Source: Chryseobacterium indologenes (lineage in GTDB: Bacteria; Bacteroidota; Bacteroidia; Flavobacteriales; Weeksellaceae). Taken from it: DNA of 64,000 bases. Below, piece after piece: positions 8,901-17,595 of the stretch. How positions within the stretch are numbered: position 1 is the stretch's first letter; every line of letters begins with the position of its first letter. The position numbers were made by a program, and so were the translations under genes. The notes under the pieces were generated by a model. The model was given only the letters and a program-made list of their open reading frames with translations, made no database searches and was not told the DNA's origin. Location: the NCBI RefSeq assembly GCF_002025665.1, contig NZ_CP018786.1:5146001-5210000 (forward strand). Reading direction: 5' to 3'.

Positions 8901-10220
8901 ATGAAAAAAGCACAGAATATAGTATTATTCTTGTCAGTTTTAATAGGTATCGGTCTGGCATACATTAGTTTCTTTAATGTATATCAGACCGATGATTATT
9001 TTTGCTCCTATGCTACCAGAAAATTAGGATTGCTGCAATGTTTTATAGATACCTATACAACATGGGGCGGAAGGTACTTCGGATATTCTATTAATATGTT
9101 TAATCCTGTCTTTTATGACAGTAAAAATATTGTTCCGAAAATCTATCCTGTTTTTTTAATGCTTTCCTTTATTGGAGTTTCTGCACTAAACTTGAAAGAA
9201 TATTTCAACTATTCTTTCAAAGAGTCTATTAAAAAAGGCTTTCTTCTATTTTTCTTTTATACCATACTTCTGGTAAGCCTGCCTGAACATTACTTCTGGA
9301 TCACAGGTTCCAATATCTACTTCGTTCCTGCAATTTTAGCGGGTATTTTACTCTATTTTATTAAAAAAAATAAAGATACAGGAGAATATATATGGTTTTA
9401 TCTTTCCATATTGCTTGTCGTAATGCTGATGGGTTCTAATGAAATTCTGGCATTGATTATATGGGGAATTCTGTTGGTGTCTTATTATCAGAAACGTAAT
9501 AAAAAAAATCTGACTTTGGTATTGACTGCAAGCGTCTTTTTAATGGTAAGTTTTCTTGCACCAGGGAACTTCAACAGGATGGGTGAAACCGAACAAGGAA
9601 TTATAAAATGGGAAAAAAGAATAGGCCTTTTTGGAGCCAATACACTCTATGTTACAGCTAAAGTTCTTTTAATACTCCCTTTATTGATGATGGTTTTTGA
9701 AGAAGAACTCAAAAAAATAACCAGTCAGATAACCTTTAAAAAAGCTGTTTTATTCTGGATGGTTTCATTGATTCCTTTGTTATTTACAGGGTATATTCTC
9801 ACCTCTATCGCGAGGCAGTTTGAAAGTATTATCTTCTATTTCTTAATTACCTTTTCACTGATTGTCTTTTTTAAATTTGAAAAAATTAAAAAACTTTGGT
9901 GGATTTCCCTTTTCATTATTTTCCTTCCTGAGCTCAAAGTTTTCCCGGAGAAATATTCTTATTTTAATATTGATCTTAATGGTGAAAATATAGTCATGGA
10001 GCTTTTGGCTACAGATCTTAAGGAATATGAAAGAGAGATGAATGAAAGAGTTGATATGATTAAAAACTCTTCTCAGGATTCTGTGGTGGTAGACAAAATA
10101 AAAGAAGTTCCAAGAATTTTACATATGGATGAAATGGCTTCTGTAAAAGAGGAAAAAACCTATGTAAATGATCAGCTTGAAAAATATTTCAATAAAAAAT
10201 ACATCAGAACAAAAGAATAA
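8901..10220 (+). CDS. polytopic membrane protein, possible GT-C-like (DUF6056-type)
   Basis: 439 residues with about ten hydrophobic segments and a soluble, charged C-terminal tail of about 90 residues. The N-terminal periplasmic loop has TDDYFCSY followed by TYTTWGGRYFGY. An acidic pair in the first loop and a W-G-R motif resemble DUF6056 and other GT-C-like membrane proteins, so a lipid-linked sugar transfer role is possible but unproven. The gene begins 3 nt after fabG and ends at a strong hairpin, so it depends on fabG transcription. Confidence 0.7.
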   Translation: MKKAQNIVLFLSVLIGIGLAYISFFNVYQTDDYFCSYATRKLGLLQCFIDTYTTWGGRYFGYSINMFNPVFYDSKNIVPKIYPVFLMLSFIGVSALNLKEYFNYSFKESIKKGFLLFFFYTILLVSLPEHYFWITGSNIYFVPAILAGILLYFIKKNKDTGEYIWFYLSILLVVMLMGSNEILALIIWGILLVSYYQKRNKKNLTLVLTASVFLMVSFLAPGNFNRMGETEQGIIKWEKRIGLFGANTLYVTAKVLLILPLLMMVFEEELKKITSQITFKKAVLFWMVSLIPLLFTGYILTSIARQFESIIFYFLITFSLIVFFKFEKIKKLWWISLFIIFLPELKVFPEKYSYFNIDLNGENIVMELLATDLKEYEREMNERVDMIKNSSQDSVVVDKIKEVPRILHMDEMASVKEEKTYVNDQLEKYFNKKYIRTKE

Positions 10221-10221
10221 T

Positions 10222-10254
10222 AAAAGGCTTTAGAAAATTTATCTAAAGCCTTTT
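10222..10254. terminator. bidirectional terminator
   Basis: A perfect 12-bp stem (10222-10233 with 10243-10254, AAAAGGCTTTAG) has a 9-nt loop and T-rich flanks on both strands. It serves the convergent fabG operon and guaC. Confidence 0.85.
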
Positions 10255-10263
10255 ATTTTATTT

Positions 10264-11304
10264 CTAGTCCTTAAAAACCTGGTTTTCCTGTTCCTGAACC
10301 CTTATAAAAGTTGTTCTTTTGGACAGTTCCTTAAGCTTCGAAGCACCTACATAAGTACATGTGGATCTTACACCTCCTAAAATATCCTTTACAGTGTCTG
10401 AAACCGGCCCTTTATAGGCTACTTTCACAGTTTTTCCTTCAGAAGCACGGTATTCTGCTACGCCTCCGGAATGTTTGTCCATGGCTGTTTTAGAACTCAT
10501 TCCATAGAAAGAACGATATTTTTTACCGTTTTCTTCAATCATTTCTCCGCCACTTTCATCATGTCCGGCAAACATTCCGCCCAGCATGACGAAATCTGCA
10601 CCTCCACCAAAGGCTTTTGCTACATCACCGGGAACTTTACATCCGCCATCAGCGATGATATGTCCGCCCAGTCCATGAGCCGCATCAGCACATTCTATGA
10701 TTGCAGAAAGCTGAGGATATCCAACTCCGGTTTTTACTCTGGTAGTACATACTGATCCGGGGCCAATGCCTACTTTGATGATGTCTGCACCTACCAATAG
10801 AAGCTCTTCCACCATTTCTCCGGTAACCACATTTCCGGCCATAATAATTTTCTCCGGGAAATTGGCCCTTGCTTTCTTCACAAATTCAACGAAATGCTCA
10901 GAATATCCATTGGCTACATCTATACAGAGAAACTCAATTTTTGGGTGCTTTTCGAGGATCTGCTTTATTTTCTCCTCATCTGCTTTTCCTGTTCCGGTAC
11001 TCAAAGCAATATACTGATGAATACTTTCAGGCTGGCTGTCCAGAAACTGGCTCCATTCAGCAGGAGTATAATGTTTATGAACTGCAGTAATAATTTTCTC
11101 TTTTGCCAGCTCTACGGCCATTTCAAAAGTTCCTACCGTATCCATATTGGCAGCAATTACGGGAACTCCTGTCCATTTTTTCTTCGTATGCTTAAAGGTA
11201 AATTCTCTTTGTAAATCAACTTCTGAACGGGATTTTAAAGTAGAACGTTTAGGGCGGAACATTACATCCTTGAACCCCAGTTTTATGTCATATTCTATAC
11301 GCAT
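10264..11304 (-). CDS. guaC: GMP reductase
   Basis: Deaminates GMP to IMP with NADPH, reconnecting guanine and adenine nucleotide pools. The 346-residue TIM barrel is the IMPDH/GMPR type without CBS domains. It has IAANMDTVGTF near 50, the catalytic cysteine at 186 in GPGSVCTTR, and the phosphate-binding GGCKVPGDVAKAFGGGADFVMLGG. Length and the MRIEYDIKLGFKDV start match GuaC rather than GuaB. It is divergent from the Lgt-like gene across 61 nt, and on its own strand a near-consensus TACCTTTA box sits at 11325-11332. Confidence 0.93.
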   Translation of the reverse strand: MRIEYDIKLGFKDVMFRPKRSTLKSRSEVDLQREFTFKHTKKKWTGVPVIAANMDTVGTFEMAVELAKEKIITAVHKHYTPAEWSQFLDSQPESIHQYIALSTGTGKADEEKIKQILEKHPKIEFLCIDVANGYSEHFVEFVKKARANFPEKIIMAGNVVTGEMVEELLLVGADIIKVGIGPGSVCTTRVKTGVGYPQLSAIIECADAAHGLGGHIIADGGCKVPGDVAKAFGGGADFVMLGGMFAGHDESGGEMIEENGKKYRSFYGMSSKTAMDKHSGGVAEYRASEGKTVKVAYKGPVSDTVKDILGGVRSTCTYVGASKLKELSKRTTFIRVQEQENQVFKD

Positions 11305-11352
11305 TTTGTAATTATTTGTCAGAATAAAGGTAGTGAATAATATGAAATAGTG

Positions 11353-11360
11353 TATTTTTG
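11353..11360 (+). promoter_or_regulatory. possible -7 box of the Lgt-like/radical-SAM operon
   Basis: TATTTTTG matches TAnnTTTG and lies only 5 nt before the ATG at 11366, which would give a nearly leaderless mRNA. No convincing -33 TTG is visible. Confidence 0.4.
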
Positions 11361-11365
11361 AAATA

Positions 11366-12121
11366 ATGGATTTTCCTGTAACATTTCATATTTTCGGCAA
11401 AACAATCCTTGCACATCCGCTTTTTGAGGCTGCCGGAATGTTTCTGGGCATGAGATATTATTTTTATCTGAAACGTAAGTCTAAGGAAAAACTTTCTTTC
11501 AATACTTCTGCTGCAGTTTTAATTGGTGCTACTGCCGGAGCTTTGATAGGTTCCAAGCTGATTGGTAATCTTGAAAACCCTTATGCATTATTTGAAAATT
11601 TTTCTATCAGAAAGTTTTGGTCAAACAATACTATTGTAGGCGGACTGGATTTTGGTTTAATGGGAGTAGAGCTGGCAAAAAAGATTGTACATCATAAAGA
11701 AAGTACGGGAGATCTTATTGTTTTTCCCCTGATATTGGCCATGATTATAGGCAGAATAGGGTGTTTTCTTACAGGGGTTTATGAAGAAACATATGGTATT
11801 CCTACTGATTCTGTTTTTGGAATGCATTTGGGGGACCAATATCTCAGACATCCTGTTGCCTTGTATGAAATAGCCTTTTTAATTCTTCTTTGGATTGGAT
11901 TAAAGTATATTCAGAGTAGTAAAAAATACCCTTCCGGTTTTATATTTAAGCTGTTTATGCTCAGCTATTTTACATTCAGATTCCTTTTGGATTTTATAAA
12001 ACCAAGGGTAGAAATCATTGGAAATATGGGTACGATTCAAATGGTGTGTATCTGTGTAATTATTTACTACATTTATAAAATTAAAAATACCGGATCTTTA
12101 TATTTAAAATATTCAAGATGA
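11366..12121 (+). CDS. prolipoprotein diacylglyceryl transferase (Lgt) family paralog
   Basis: A 251-residue inner-membrane protein with about seven hydrophobic segments and the Lgt signature GRIGCFLTGVYEETYGIPT, plus the late RHPVALYE motif. True Lgt moves diacylglycerol from phosphatidylglycerol to the lipobox cysteine. Here the usual HGG segment reads IVGGLDFG, so the important histidine is missing, and NF of the GxGNF signature is CF. I therefore call it a paralog with possibly different lipid chemistry rather than lgt itself. The stop overlaps the next ATG (ATGA), and the downstream radical-SAM gene follows in the same operon. Confidence 0.75.
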   Translation: MDFPVTFHIFGKTILAHPLFEAAGMFLGMRYYFYLKRKSKEKLSFNTSAAVLIGATAGALIGSKLIGNLENPYALFENFSIRKFWSNNTIVGGLDFGLMGVELAKKIVHHKESTGDLIVFPLILAMIIGRIGCFLTGVYEETYGIPTDSVFGMHLGDQYLRHPVALYEIAFLILLWIGLKYIQSSKKYPSGFIFKLFMLSYFTFRFLLDFIKPRVEIIGNMGTIQMVCICVIIYYIYKIKNTGSLYLKYSR

Positions 12122-12354
12122 AAACATTAACTATTTTAGAAGGGAATCTCAATCTGGCTGGGGTAGTGATAATGATTATTGGTGCAATTATTTTGATAGC
12201 ACTGGTTTTTTCCCTCATCGTCGCTTTTATTACAAAACTTATTTATGAAAGAAAAGAAGACCGGAAATTCACCAGGAAACAATTTATCCAGACTATGCTT
12301 ATCTCCCTTCTGATCTGTGGATTGATCAGCGGTTATATTTGCGGAGGACTTTAA
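12118..12354 (+). CDS. small two-TM membrane protein
   Basis: 78 residues with two hydrophobic helices (about 13-40 and 58-77) separated by a basic loop (YERKEDRKFTRK). It overlaps the upstream Lgt-like gene by 4 nt (ATGA) and ends 10 nt before the radical-SAM gene, so translational coupling is likely. No family is recognised. Its constant position between two lipid-related genes suggests a membrane anchor or accessory subunit, which is inference only. Confidence 0.75.
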   Translation: MKTLTILEGNLNLAGVVIMIIGAIILIALVFSLIVAFITKLIYERKEDRKFTRKQFIQTMLISLLICGLISGYICGGL

Positions 12355-12364
12355 AAAATTTGCT

Positions 12365-13768
12365 ATGCCAGTAAGAAATTATACTTATTACGATTATACA
12401 ATCAGTCTTTGCCCGGAATGTCTTAAAAGGGTAGGTGCCAAAATCATTATTGAGGATGAAACTGTTTTTATGACCAAAAGATGTCCGGATCATGGATTTT
12501 TTAAAACAAAAATAGCTTCTGATGTACAGTATTATAAAAATATAAGAAACTATAATAAAGCCTCTGAAATGCCCCTTCATTTCGGAACCGATGTGGAATA
12601 TGGCTGTCCCTATGATTGTGGACTATGTGTAGATCATGAACAGCATAGCTGTCTTTCTATCGTAGAAGTTACAGATCGTTGTAATCTGACCTGTCCCACC
12701 TGTTATGCGATGTCCTCACCCCATTATGGAAGTCACAGAAGTCTGGAAGAAATTGAGGCTATGTTTGATGTTATTGTAAAAAATGAAGGGGAACCGGACG
12801 TGGTGCAGATCAGTGGAGGAGAACCTACAATCCATCCGGAATTTTTCAAAATTATGGATATTGCCAAATCAAAACCGATCAAACATCTGATGCTGAACAC
12901 CAACGGAATCAGAATAGCCAATGATCCGGGATTTGCAGAACAATTGGCGACGTATGCTCCTGAGTTTGAAGTTTACCTTCAGTTTGATTCATTCAAACCT
13001 GAAGTTCTGGAAGATTTCAGAGGAAAGGATCTTACTGTAGTCAGAATGAAGGCGCTGGAAAAACTCAATGAACTTAACCTTTCTACCACATTGGTGATTG
13101 TCCTTCAAAAAGGTAAAAATATTGATGAAATAGGAAAAATTATAGAATTTGCCCTGAAACAGAAGTGCGTAAGAGGAATTACCTTCCAGCCTGTTGAAAT
13201 TGCCGGAAGAAACCGGGAAGACTCTGCTCATGAAAAAATTACCTTAACGGAGGTAAGACAGGAAATTATCAATCAGTTTCCATTATTAAATTCTGATGAT
13301 ATTATTCCCGTTCCATGTAATCCGGACGCGCTTGCTATGGGATATATCTTGAAACTTCAGGGCGAAACAATTCCTTTAACCCGATATATCAATCCTGCAG
13401 ATCTTCTGAATAATGAGTCAAGGAATACCATTGTTTACGAACAGGATAAGGGGTTGCATATGCAGCTGCTGGATATTTTCAGTACCGGAATTTCCGTAGA
13501 TAAAGTTCAGCCTAAAATCAATCAGTTACTGTGCTGTCTGCCGGATGTTTGTGCTCCGGATCTTGACTATGATAACCTTTTCAGAATAATTATCATGAAC
13601 TTTATGGATGCTCATGATTTTGATGTAAGAGCGGTGAAGAAGTCTTGCGTACATATTGTCAATAAAGACCTGAAGTTAATCCCTTTTGAAACCATGAACC
13701 TTTTTTACAGAGATGAAAAAAAGGCTTATCTGGAAGAGCTCAGGAAAGAAGATAAAGTATTATTTTAA
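12365..13768 (+). CDS. radical SAM enzyme resembling tetraether-lipid synthase (Tes, COG1964-like)
   Basis: A 467-residue radical SAM protein. The SAM-cluster motif CNLTCPTC gives Cys106, 110 and 113, followed by the SAM-binding QISGGEPTIHPEF. Extra cysteines surround it: a rubredoxin-like CPEC at 16-19 with CPDHG at 40, Cys81/85/88/96 just before the core, and Cys318, 390, 391, 396 and 428 near the C-terminus. This cysteine-rich layout matches archaeal Tes (MJ0619), which carries auxiliary iron-sulfur clusters plus a rubredoxin-type iron and joins lipid tails. The bacterial substrate is unknown. Co-transcription with an Lgt paralog supports a lipid substrate. Confidence 0.82.
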   Translation: MPVRNYTYYDYTISLCPECLKRVGAKIIIEDETVFMTKRCPDHGFFKTKIASDVQYYKNIRNYNKASEMPLHFGTDVEYGCPYDCGLCVDHEQHSCLSIVEVTDRCNLTCPTCYAMSSPHYGSHRSLEEIEAMFDVIVKNEGEPDVVQISGGEPTIHPEFFKIMDIAKSKPIKHLMLNTNGIRIANDPGFAEQLATYAPEFEVYLQFDSFKPEVLEDFRGKDLTVVRMKALEKLNELNLSTTLVIVLQKGKNIDEIGKIIEFALKQKCVRGITFQPVEIAGRNREDSAHEKITLTEVRQEIINQFPLLNSDDIIPVPCNPDALAMGYILKLQGETIPLTRYINPADLLNNESRNTIVYEQDKGLHMQLLDIFSTGISVDKVQPKINQLLCCLPDVCAPDLDYDNLFRIIIMNFMDAHDFDVRAVKKSCVHIVNKDLKLIPFETMNLFYRDEKKAYLEELRKEDKVLF

Positions 13769-13780
13769 CAATACAAAAAC

Positions 13781-13807
13781 AAAGCGTGAAATCCAATTTC
13801 ACGCTTT
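13781..13807. terminator. bidirectional terminator
   Basis: A perfect 12-bp stem (13781-13792 with 13796-13807, containing AAGCGTGAAAT) has a 3-nt loop. It lies between the convergent radical-SAM and surE genes. Confidence 0.85.
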
Positions 13808-13820
13808 TATATCTCTTTGG

Positions 13821-14609
13821 TTATTTTACTTCTTTTACATTTTCAAAAGTCATCACTTCTTCCAATGTTTTCATATACTCATAAGCTGTCAGGTCAAACT
13901 TTACCGGAACAATAGAAATATATCCGTTAGCCAATGCTGTTTCATCAGCATCTTCAGAGTCATCCATATTGTTGAAATAACCGGTTAGCCAGTAATATTT
14001 TTTACCGTGCGGATTGATTCTTTCGTCAAAGCTTTCTTCCCATTTGGCATTGGCCTGTTTACAGACTTTTACTCCCTTAATCTCTTCTGCTGGAAGTTTA
14101 GGAATATTTACGTTCAGTACAACTCCTTTGGGCATTGGGTTTTCCAATGTTCTTCTTACAATATTCTGAATAAATTCCTTAGCCTGACTAAAATCCGCTT
14201 CCCAGCTGAAATCCAGTAATGAGAATCCAATAGCAGGAATTCCCTCTACACCAGCTTCTACCGCAGCAGACATTGTTCCGGAATAGATTACATTGATAGA
14301 AGAATTTGCTCCGTGATTGATCCCTGAAACTACAATATCAGGTCTTCTGGTCAGAATTTTATCAAGAGCCATTTTTACACAGTCTACAGGAGTTCCGCTG
14401 CAAGAAAAATCTGTCTGCGGGCCATCCAGGGTAACTTCTTCGTAACTTAGGGTAGAATTGATAGTAATAGCGTGGCCTTTTCCACTTTGAGGAGAGTTGG
14501 GTGCTACAACCACTACTTCTCCGATTTCATTCATAAAACTGATAAGATTTCTGATACCAGGAGCTGTAATTCCGTCATCATTAGTCACCAGAATAAGTGG
14601 TCTTTCCAT
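13821..14609 (-). CDS. surE: 5'-nucleotidase SurE
   Basis: Metal-dependent nucleoside 5'/3'-monophosphate phosphatase, cytoplasmic, often linked to stationary-phase survival. The 262-residue protein has the metal-binding VTNDDGITAPG with Asp11/Asp12, the conserved serine in SPQSGKGHAIT, and SGINHGAN followed by YSGTMSAA. All family hallmarks are present. It is a single-gene unit with its own terminator at 13781-13807 and a likely promoter box at 14688-14695. Confidence 0.95.
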   Translation of the reverse strand: MERPLILVTNDDGITAPGIRNLISFMNEIGEVVVVAPNSPQSGKGHAITINSTLSYEEVTLDGPQTDFSCSGTPVDCVKMALDKILTRRPDIVVSGINHGANSSINVIYSGTMSAAVEAGVEGIPAIGFSLLDFSWEADFSQAKEFIQNIVRRTLENPMPKGVVLNVNIPKLPAEEIKGVKVCKQANAKWEESFDERINPHGKKYYWLTGYFNNMDDSEDADETALANGYISIVPVKFDLTAYEYMKTLEEVMTFENVKEVK

Positions 14610-14687
14610 AAATTATCTTTAATTTTTTATTTAAATAGAATGAGTTTGTTCATTTTCAGAATTGAACAAATAGATTTTCAACACATC

Positions 14688-14695
14688 AAATGTAG
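14688..14695 (-). promoter_or_regulatory. possible surE -7 box
   Basis: On the minus strand the sequence reads TACATTTG, matching TAnnTTTG, about 80 nt upstream of surE. The rest of the 14610-14898 gap holds a terminator at 14826-14870 and nothing else I can identify. Confidence 0.4.
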
Positions 14696-14825
14696 GTAAA
14701 AATCAGACGCAATAAAATACCGGATTGGGAATGGCTGTAGCAAGAAGAGAAATAAAATTCTCATACTTTGACTAATAGAATGAAGAACAAAGCATAGATA
14801 AAGAAAAACAACTAGTGCAGAAAAT

Positions 14826-14870
14826 AAAACTGAAATGAAGGAAATTTAATATGAATTTCATTTCAGTTTT
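14826..14870 (-). terminator. terminator of the small membrane-protein gene
   Basis: A perfect 14-bp stem (14826-14839 with 14857-14870, AAAACTGAAATGAA) has a 17-nt loop. It is followed on the minus strand by TTTTATTTT and lies just downstream of the 56-aa gene. Confidence 0.8.
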
Positions 14871-14898
14871 AATTTAAGTGGTTATACAAAATAATAAA

Positions 14899-15069
14899 CT
14901 AGTCGAGAGGTTTTCTGCCGGAAATGATATTATAAAGAATAACAATAATGGCAATGACCAGTAAAACGTGAATTAAATAACCTGTGCTCATTCCAGGAAC
15001 GACTCCTAACATTCCCAATAGCCAAACAACGATGCAGATGACTGCTACTAACCATAATAAACTTTTCAT
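14899..15069 (-). CDS. lmo0937-family small membrane protein
   Basis: A 56-residue ORF from the ATG at 15069 to the TAG at 14899. The translation MKSLLWLVAVICIVVWLLG, then a turn (MLGVVPGMSTGY), a second helix (LIHVLLVIAIIVILYNII) and a short SGRKPLD tail, matches the two-helix lmo0937 family. These proteins are abundant, often stress-induced, and of unknown function. A strong terminator follows at 14826-14870. It is monocistronic. Confidence 0.85.
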   Translation of the reverse strand: MKSLLWLVAVICIVVWLLGMLGVVPGMSTGYLIHVLLVIAIIVILYNIISGRKPLD

Positions 15070-15412
15070 GACTTAATATTTTGAATTTGTATGGTAAATT
15101 CTCTGCATATTTTATGCCTTTATGGGTTAAAATTGATTTTTGTGGTATGTGTTTTTTGTTTTTTGATTAAAAAATTAAAATCTGGATATGCCTGACAAAA
15201 GGAATGGTCAGTATCATTTTATAATGAAACTGTCTGATAATAGGAAATGACTCATACTGTCTTGATTATTTGCAAATCTCTTTAAATAAAAATGATCAAA
15301 ACTGTCGATATTTGTAAATAAGGTATTAAATTTGATCATTTGTAACAGTACCAAACTTACTGCTACTAATTATTATACTTATTTTAAAAAAATTAATAAA
15401 TAAAGACAGTTT
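15070..15412. other. intergenic region upstream of prc and the 56-aa gene
   Basis: This 343-nt divergent region holds no ORF of note. TAAATTTG at 15327-15334 matches the -7 element on the plus strand for prc. Two TGATCA-centred half-sites form an inverted pair, AAATGATCAAA at 15290-15300 and TTTGATCATTT at 15331-15341, flanking the promoter region. Nothing else is recognisable. Confidence 0.4.
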
Positions 15413-17542
15413 ATGTGGAAAAATTTCAAACTGAATAAATTTTTACTCCTGATTCCATTAACCAGTCTAATGTTTTGTTTCAACTCGCCACAGAATGACG
15501 ATGAAAAGATGCAGACGATAATGGTGAGCGTAAAAAACACACTTTCTTATCTGCATTATAGCCCGAAATCTATCAATGATGCCTATTCGAAGGACGTTTA
15601 TAAGCATTATTTCGAATTGGTAGATCCAGCGAAAAGATATTTTCTGCAATCTGATATGGATGAATTCAGCAAGCATGAAACCAAGCTTGATGACTATATC
15701 GGACAAGGTGATCTTACATTCTATAAGCTTACGATTGACAGACTCTACCAAAGAGTAGATGAGATTGATAAAATCACGCAGGATATTTTCAGCAAACCCA
15801 TCAATCTTCAGGAAGATGAAACGCTTACTCTTGAGCCCAAACTAAAAAAAGTACCTGCCAACAAACAGGAACAGTATAATGAGTGGAAAAAATTCATCAA
15901 ATACAACATCCTTCAGGAAGTTGAGTCGATGAACAGCAAAGAAGAGGCTCAGAAAGAAAAGAAAGATTCTGTTCAGAAATACAAACTGAAAGATACTATC
16001 AAGTTTAAGCCACTTACTCAGGACGAAAAGATCAAAAAAGCGACTGATGAAGTAAAAGACCTTGTAAAAGATACTTTCACAAGATTCAAAAAGAGAAAGA
16101 AAATGGATTGGTTTACCGTGTATATGAATGCGTATACAGAAGTATTCGATCCACATACAAACTATTATTCTCCAAAAGATAAAGAAGATTTTGATACTCA
16201 GTTTACAGGAAAAGTAATTGGTATAGGAGCTCTGATTCAGGAGAAAAAAGGAAATCTTTACTTAGGAGCACTTACCATTGGTGCACCGGCATGGAAATCA
16301 AAGCAGCTTTCAGAAGGAGATAAAATCCTGAAAGTAAGATCAAAACCGAAAGAAGATGCTGTAAATGTGGTAGGAATGCTTTCTGATGAAGCGGTAAGAT
16401 TAATCAGAGGAGAGAAAGGAACTCCGGTAACATTAACTGTTCAGAAAAAAGACGGTACCATTAAAGATGTAACCATGATCCGTGAAGAGGTTGCTATTGA
16501 AGATACTTTTGCAAGAAGTATTGTGGTGAATACTCCAACTGGAAAAAAATACGGCTTCATCAATCTGCCAAGCTTTAATGCTGATTTTGAAAATGCCAAA
16601 GGAAGAAATGCTTCTGATGATATCAAAAATGAAATCATTAAGCTTAAAGAACAGAACATTCAGGGAATTATTCTTGACCTTAGAAATAATGGAGGAGGTT
16701 CCTTAACGGAAGTAGGAGATATCATGGGACTTTTCATGGAAGCAGGTCCTTACGTTCAGGTGAAAGACGGAAACGGTAAAATACAGACGCTTAAGAACAA
16801 AAATGAAACTCCAATCTGGACAGGTCCGTTGGTTATCATGCAAAATGAACTTTCCGCTTCAGCTTCAGAAATCCTTGCAGGAGTAATGCAGGATTATGGT
16901 AGAGCGATGATTATCGGATCTCCGCAGTCATTCGGAAAAGGTACCGTTCAGACTTTTGTTGACCTGAACAGATTCCTGAACACTGAAGATGATTTCGGAT
17001 CTCTAAAACTGACAATTCAGAAGTTCTACAGAATTACCGGAGAATCTACACAGAGAAAAGGAATCGTGTCTGATATCCAGATGAAAGACTTCTTTACGTA
17101 TGCTGAAGTAGGAGAACGATATGATGATTATGCACTGGCTTGGGATAAAATTCCACCTACAAAATTCCAGAAACTGAATTATTTCAACATCCAGGCGCTG
17201 GAGAAAGCAAGTGCAGACAGAATGGCTAAAAACAGCAATTATCAGTTGTTACTAGAATCTGCTCAATGGAGAGAAAAACTGGATAAAGAAGAAAATATCA
17301 CTTTGAATATCACCAAGTTCAACGAGCTGATGAAGAACAGAAAATCTCAGATTGAAAAGTTCAAAGCTCTGACAAAATTTGAAAACGGACTTCAGTTTAT
17401 GATGTATCCAAGTGAAATTGAAAGAGAGAAAAAAGACGAAGCTTTCAAGAAAAAATCTGAAATGTGGATCAAGAATCTGAAAAAAGATCTTTACCTGCAG
17501 GAAGCAATGAATATTGTATCAGATATGGGAGCTAAATCCTAA
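15413..17542 (+). CDS. prc: carboxy-terminal (tail-specific) processing protease, S41 family
   Basis: A 709-residue periplasmic serine protease that trims envelope proteins at their C-termini. After a short membrane or signal segment (LLLIPLTSLMFCF), a helical N-terminal domain precedes a PDZ domain at about 255-345. The S41 catalytic core follows, with the nucleophile in NELSASASE near 483 and the general-base lysine in SFGKGTVQ near 509. The C-terminal basic helical region (about 590-709) matches the Tsp/Prc tail. Tail recognition is probably by the PDZ domain. It is monocistronic, ending at a strong terminator. Confidence 0.93.
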   Translation: MWKNFKLNKFLLLIPLTSLMFCFNSPQNDDEKMQTIMVSVKNTLSYLHYSPKSINDAYSKDVYKHYFELVDPAKRYFLQSDMDEFSKHETKLDDYIGQGDLTFYKLTIDRLYQRVDEIDKITQDIFSKPINLQEDETLTLEPKLKKVPANKQEQYNEWKKFIKYNILQEVESMNSKEEAQKEKKDSVQKYKLKDTIKFKPLTQDEKIKKATDEVKDLVKDTFTRFKKRKKMDWFTVYMNAYTEVFDPHTNYYSPKDKEDFDTQFTGKVIGIGALIQEKKGNLYLGALTIGAPAWKSKQLSEGDKILKVRSKPKEDAVNVVGMLSDEAVRLIRGEKGTPVTLTVQKKDGTIKDVTMIREEVAIEDTFARSIVVNTPTGKKYGFINLPSFNADFENAKGRNASDDIKNEIIKLKEQNIQGIILDLRNNGGGSLTEVGDIMGLFMEAGPYVQVKDGNGKIQTLKNKNETPIWTGPLVIMQNELSASASEILAGVMQDYGRAMIIGSPQSFGKGTVQTFVDLNRFLNTEDDFGSLKLTIQKFYRITGESTQRKGIVSDIQMKDFFTYAEVGERYDDYALAWDKIPPTKFQKLNYFNIQALEKASADRMAKNSNYQLLLESAQWREKLDKEENITLNITKFNELMKNRKSQIEKFKALTKFENGLQFMMYPSEIEREKKDEAFKKKSEMWIKNLKKDLYLQEAMNIVSDMGAKS

Positions 17543-17551
17543 ACATAAAAA

Positions 17552-17580
17552 AACCGCTAATGAAAAATTAGCGGTTTTTT
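17552..17580. terminator. bidirectional terminator
   Basis: A 10-bp perfect stem (AACCGCTAAT, 17552-17561 with 17567-17576) has a 5-nt loop and poly-A/poly-T flanks. It lies between the convergent prc and sodC genes. Confidence 0.88.
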
Positions 17581-17595
17581 ATTGAATACAGTAGA

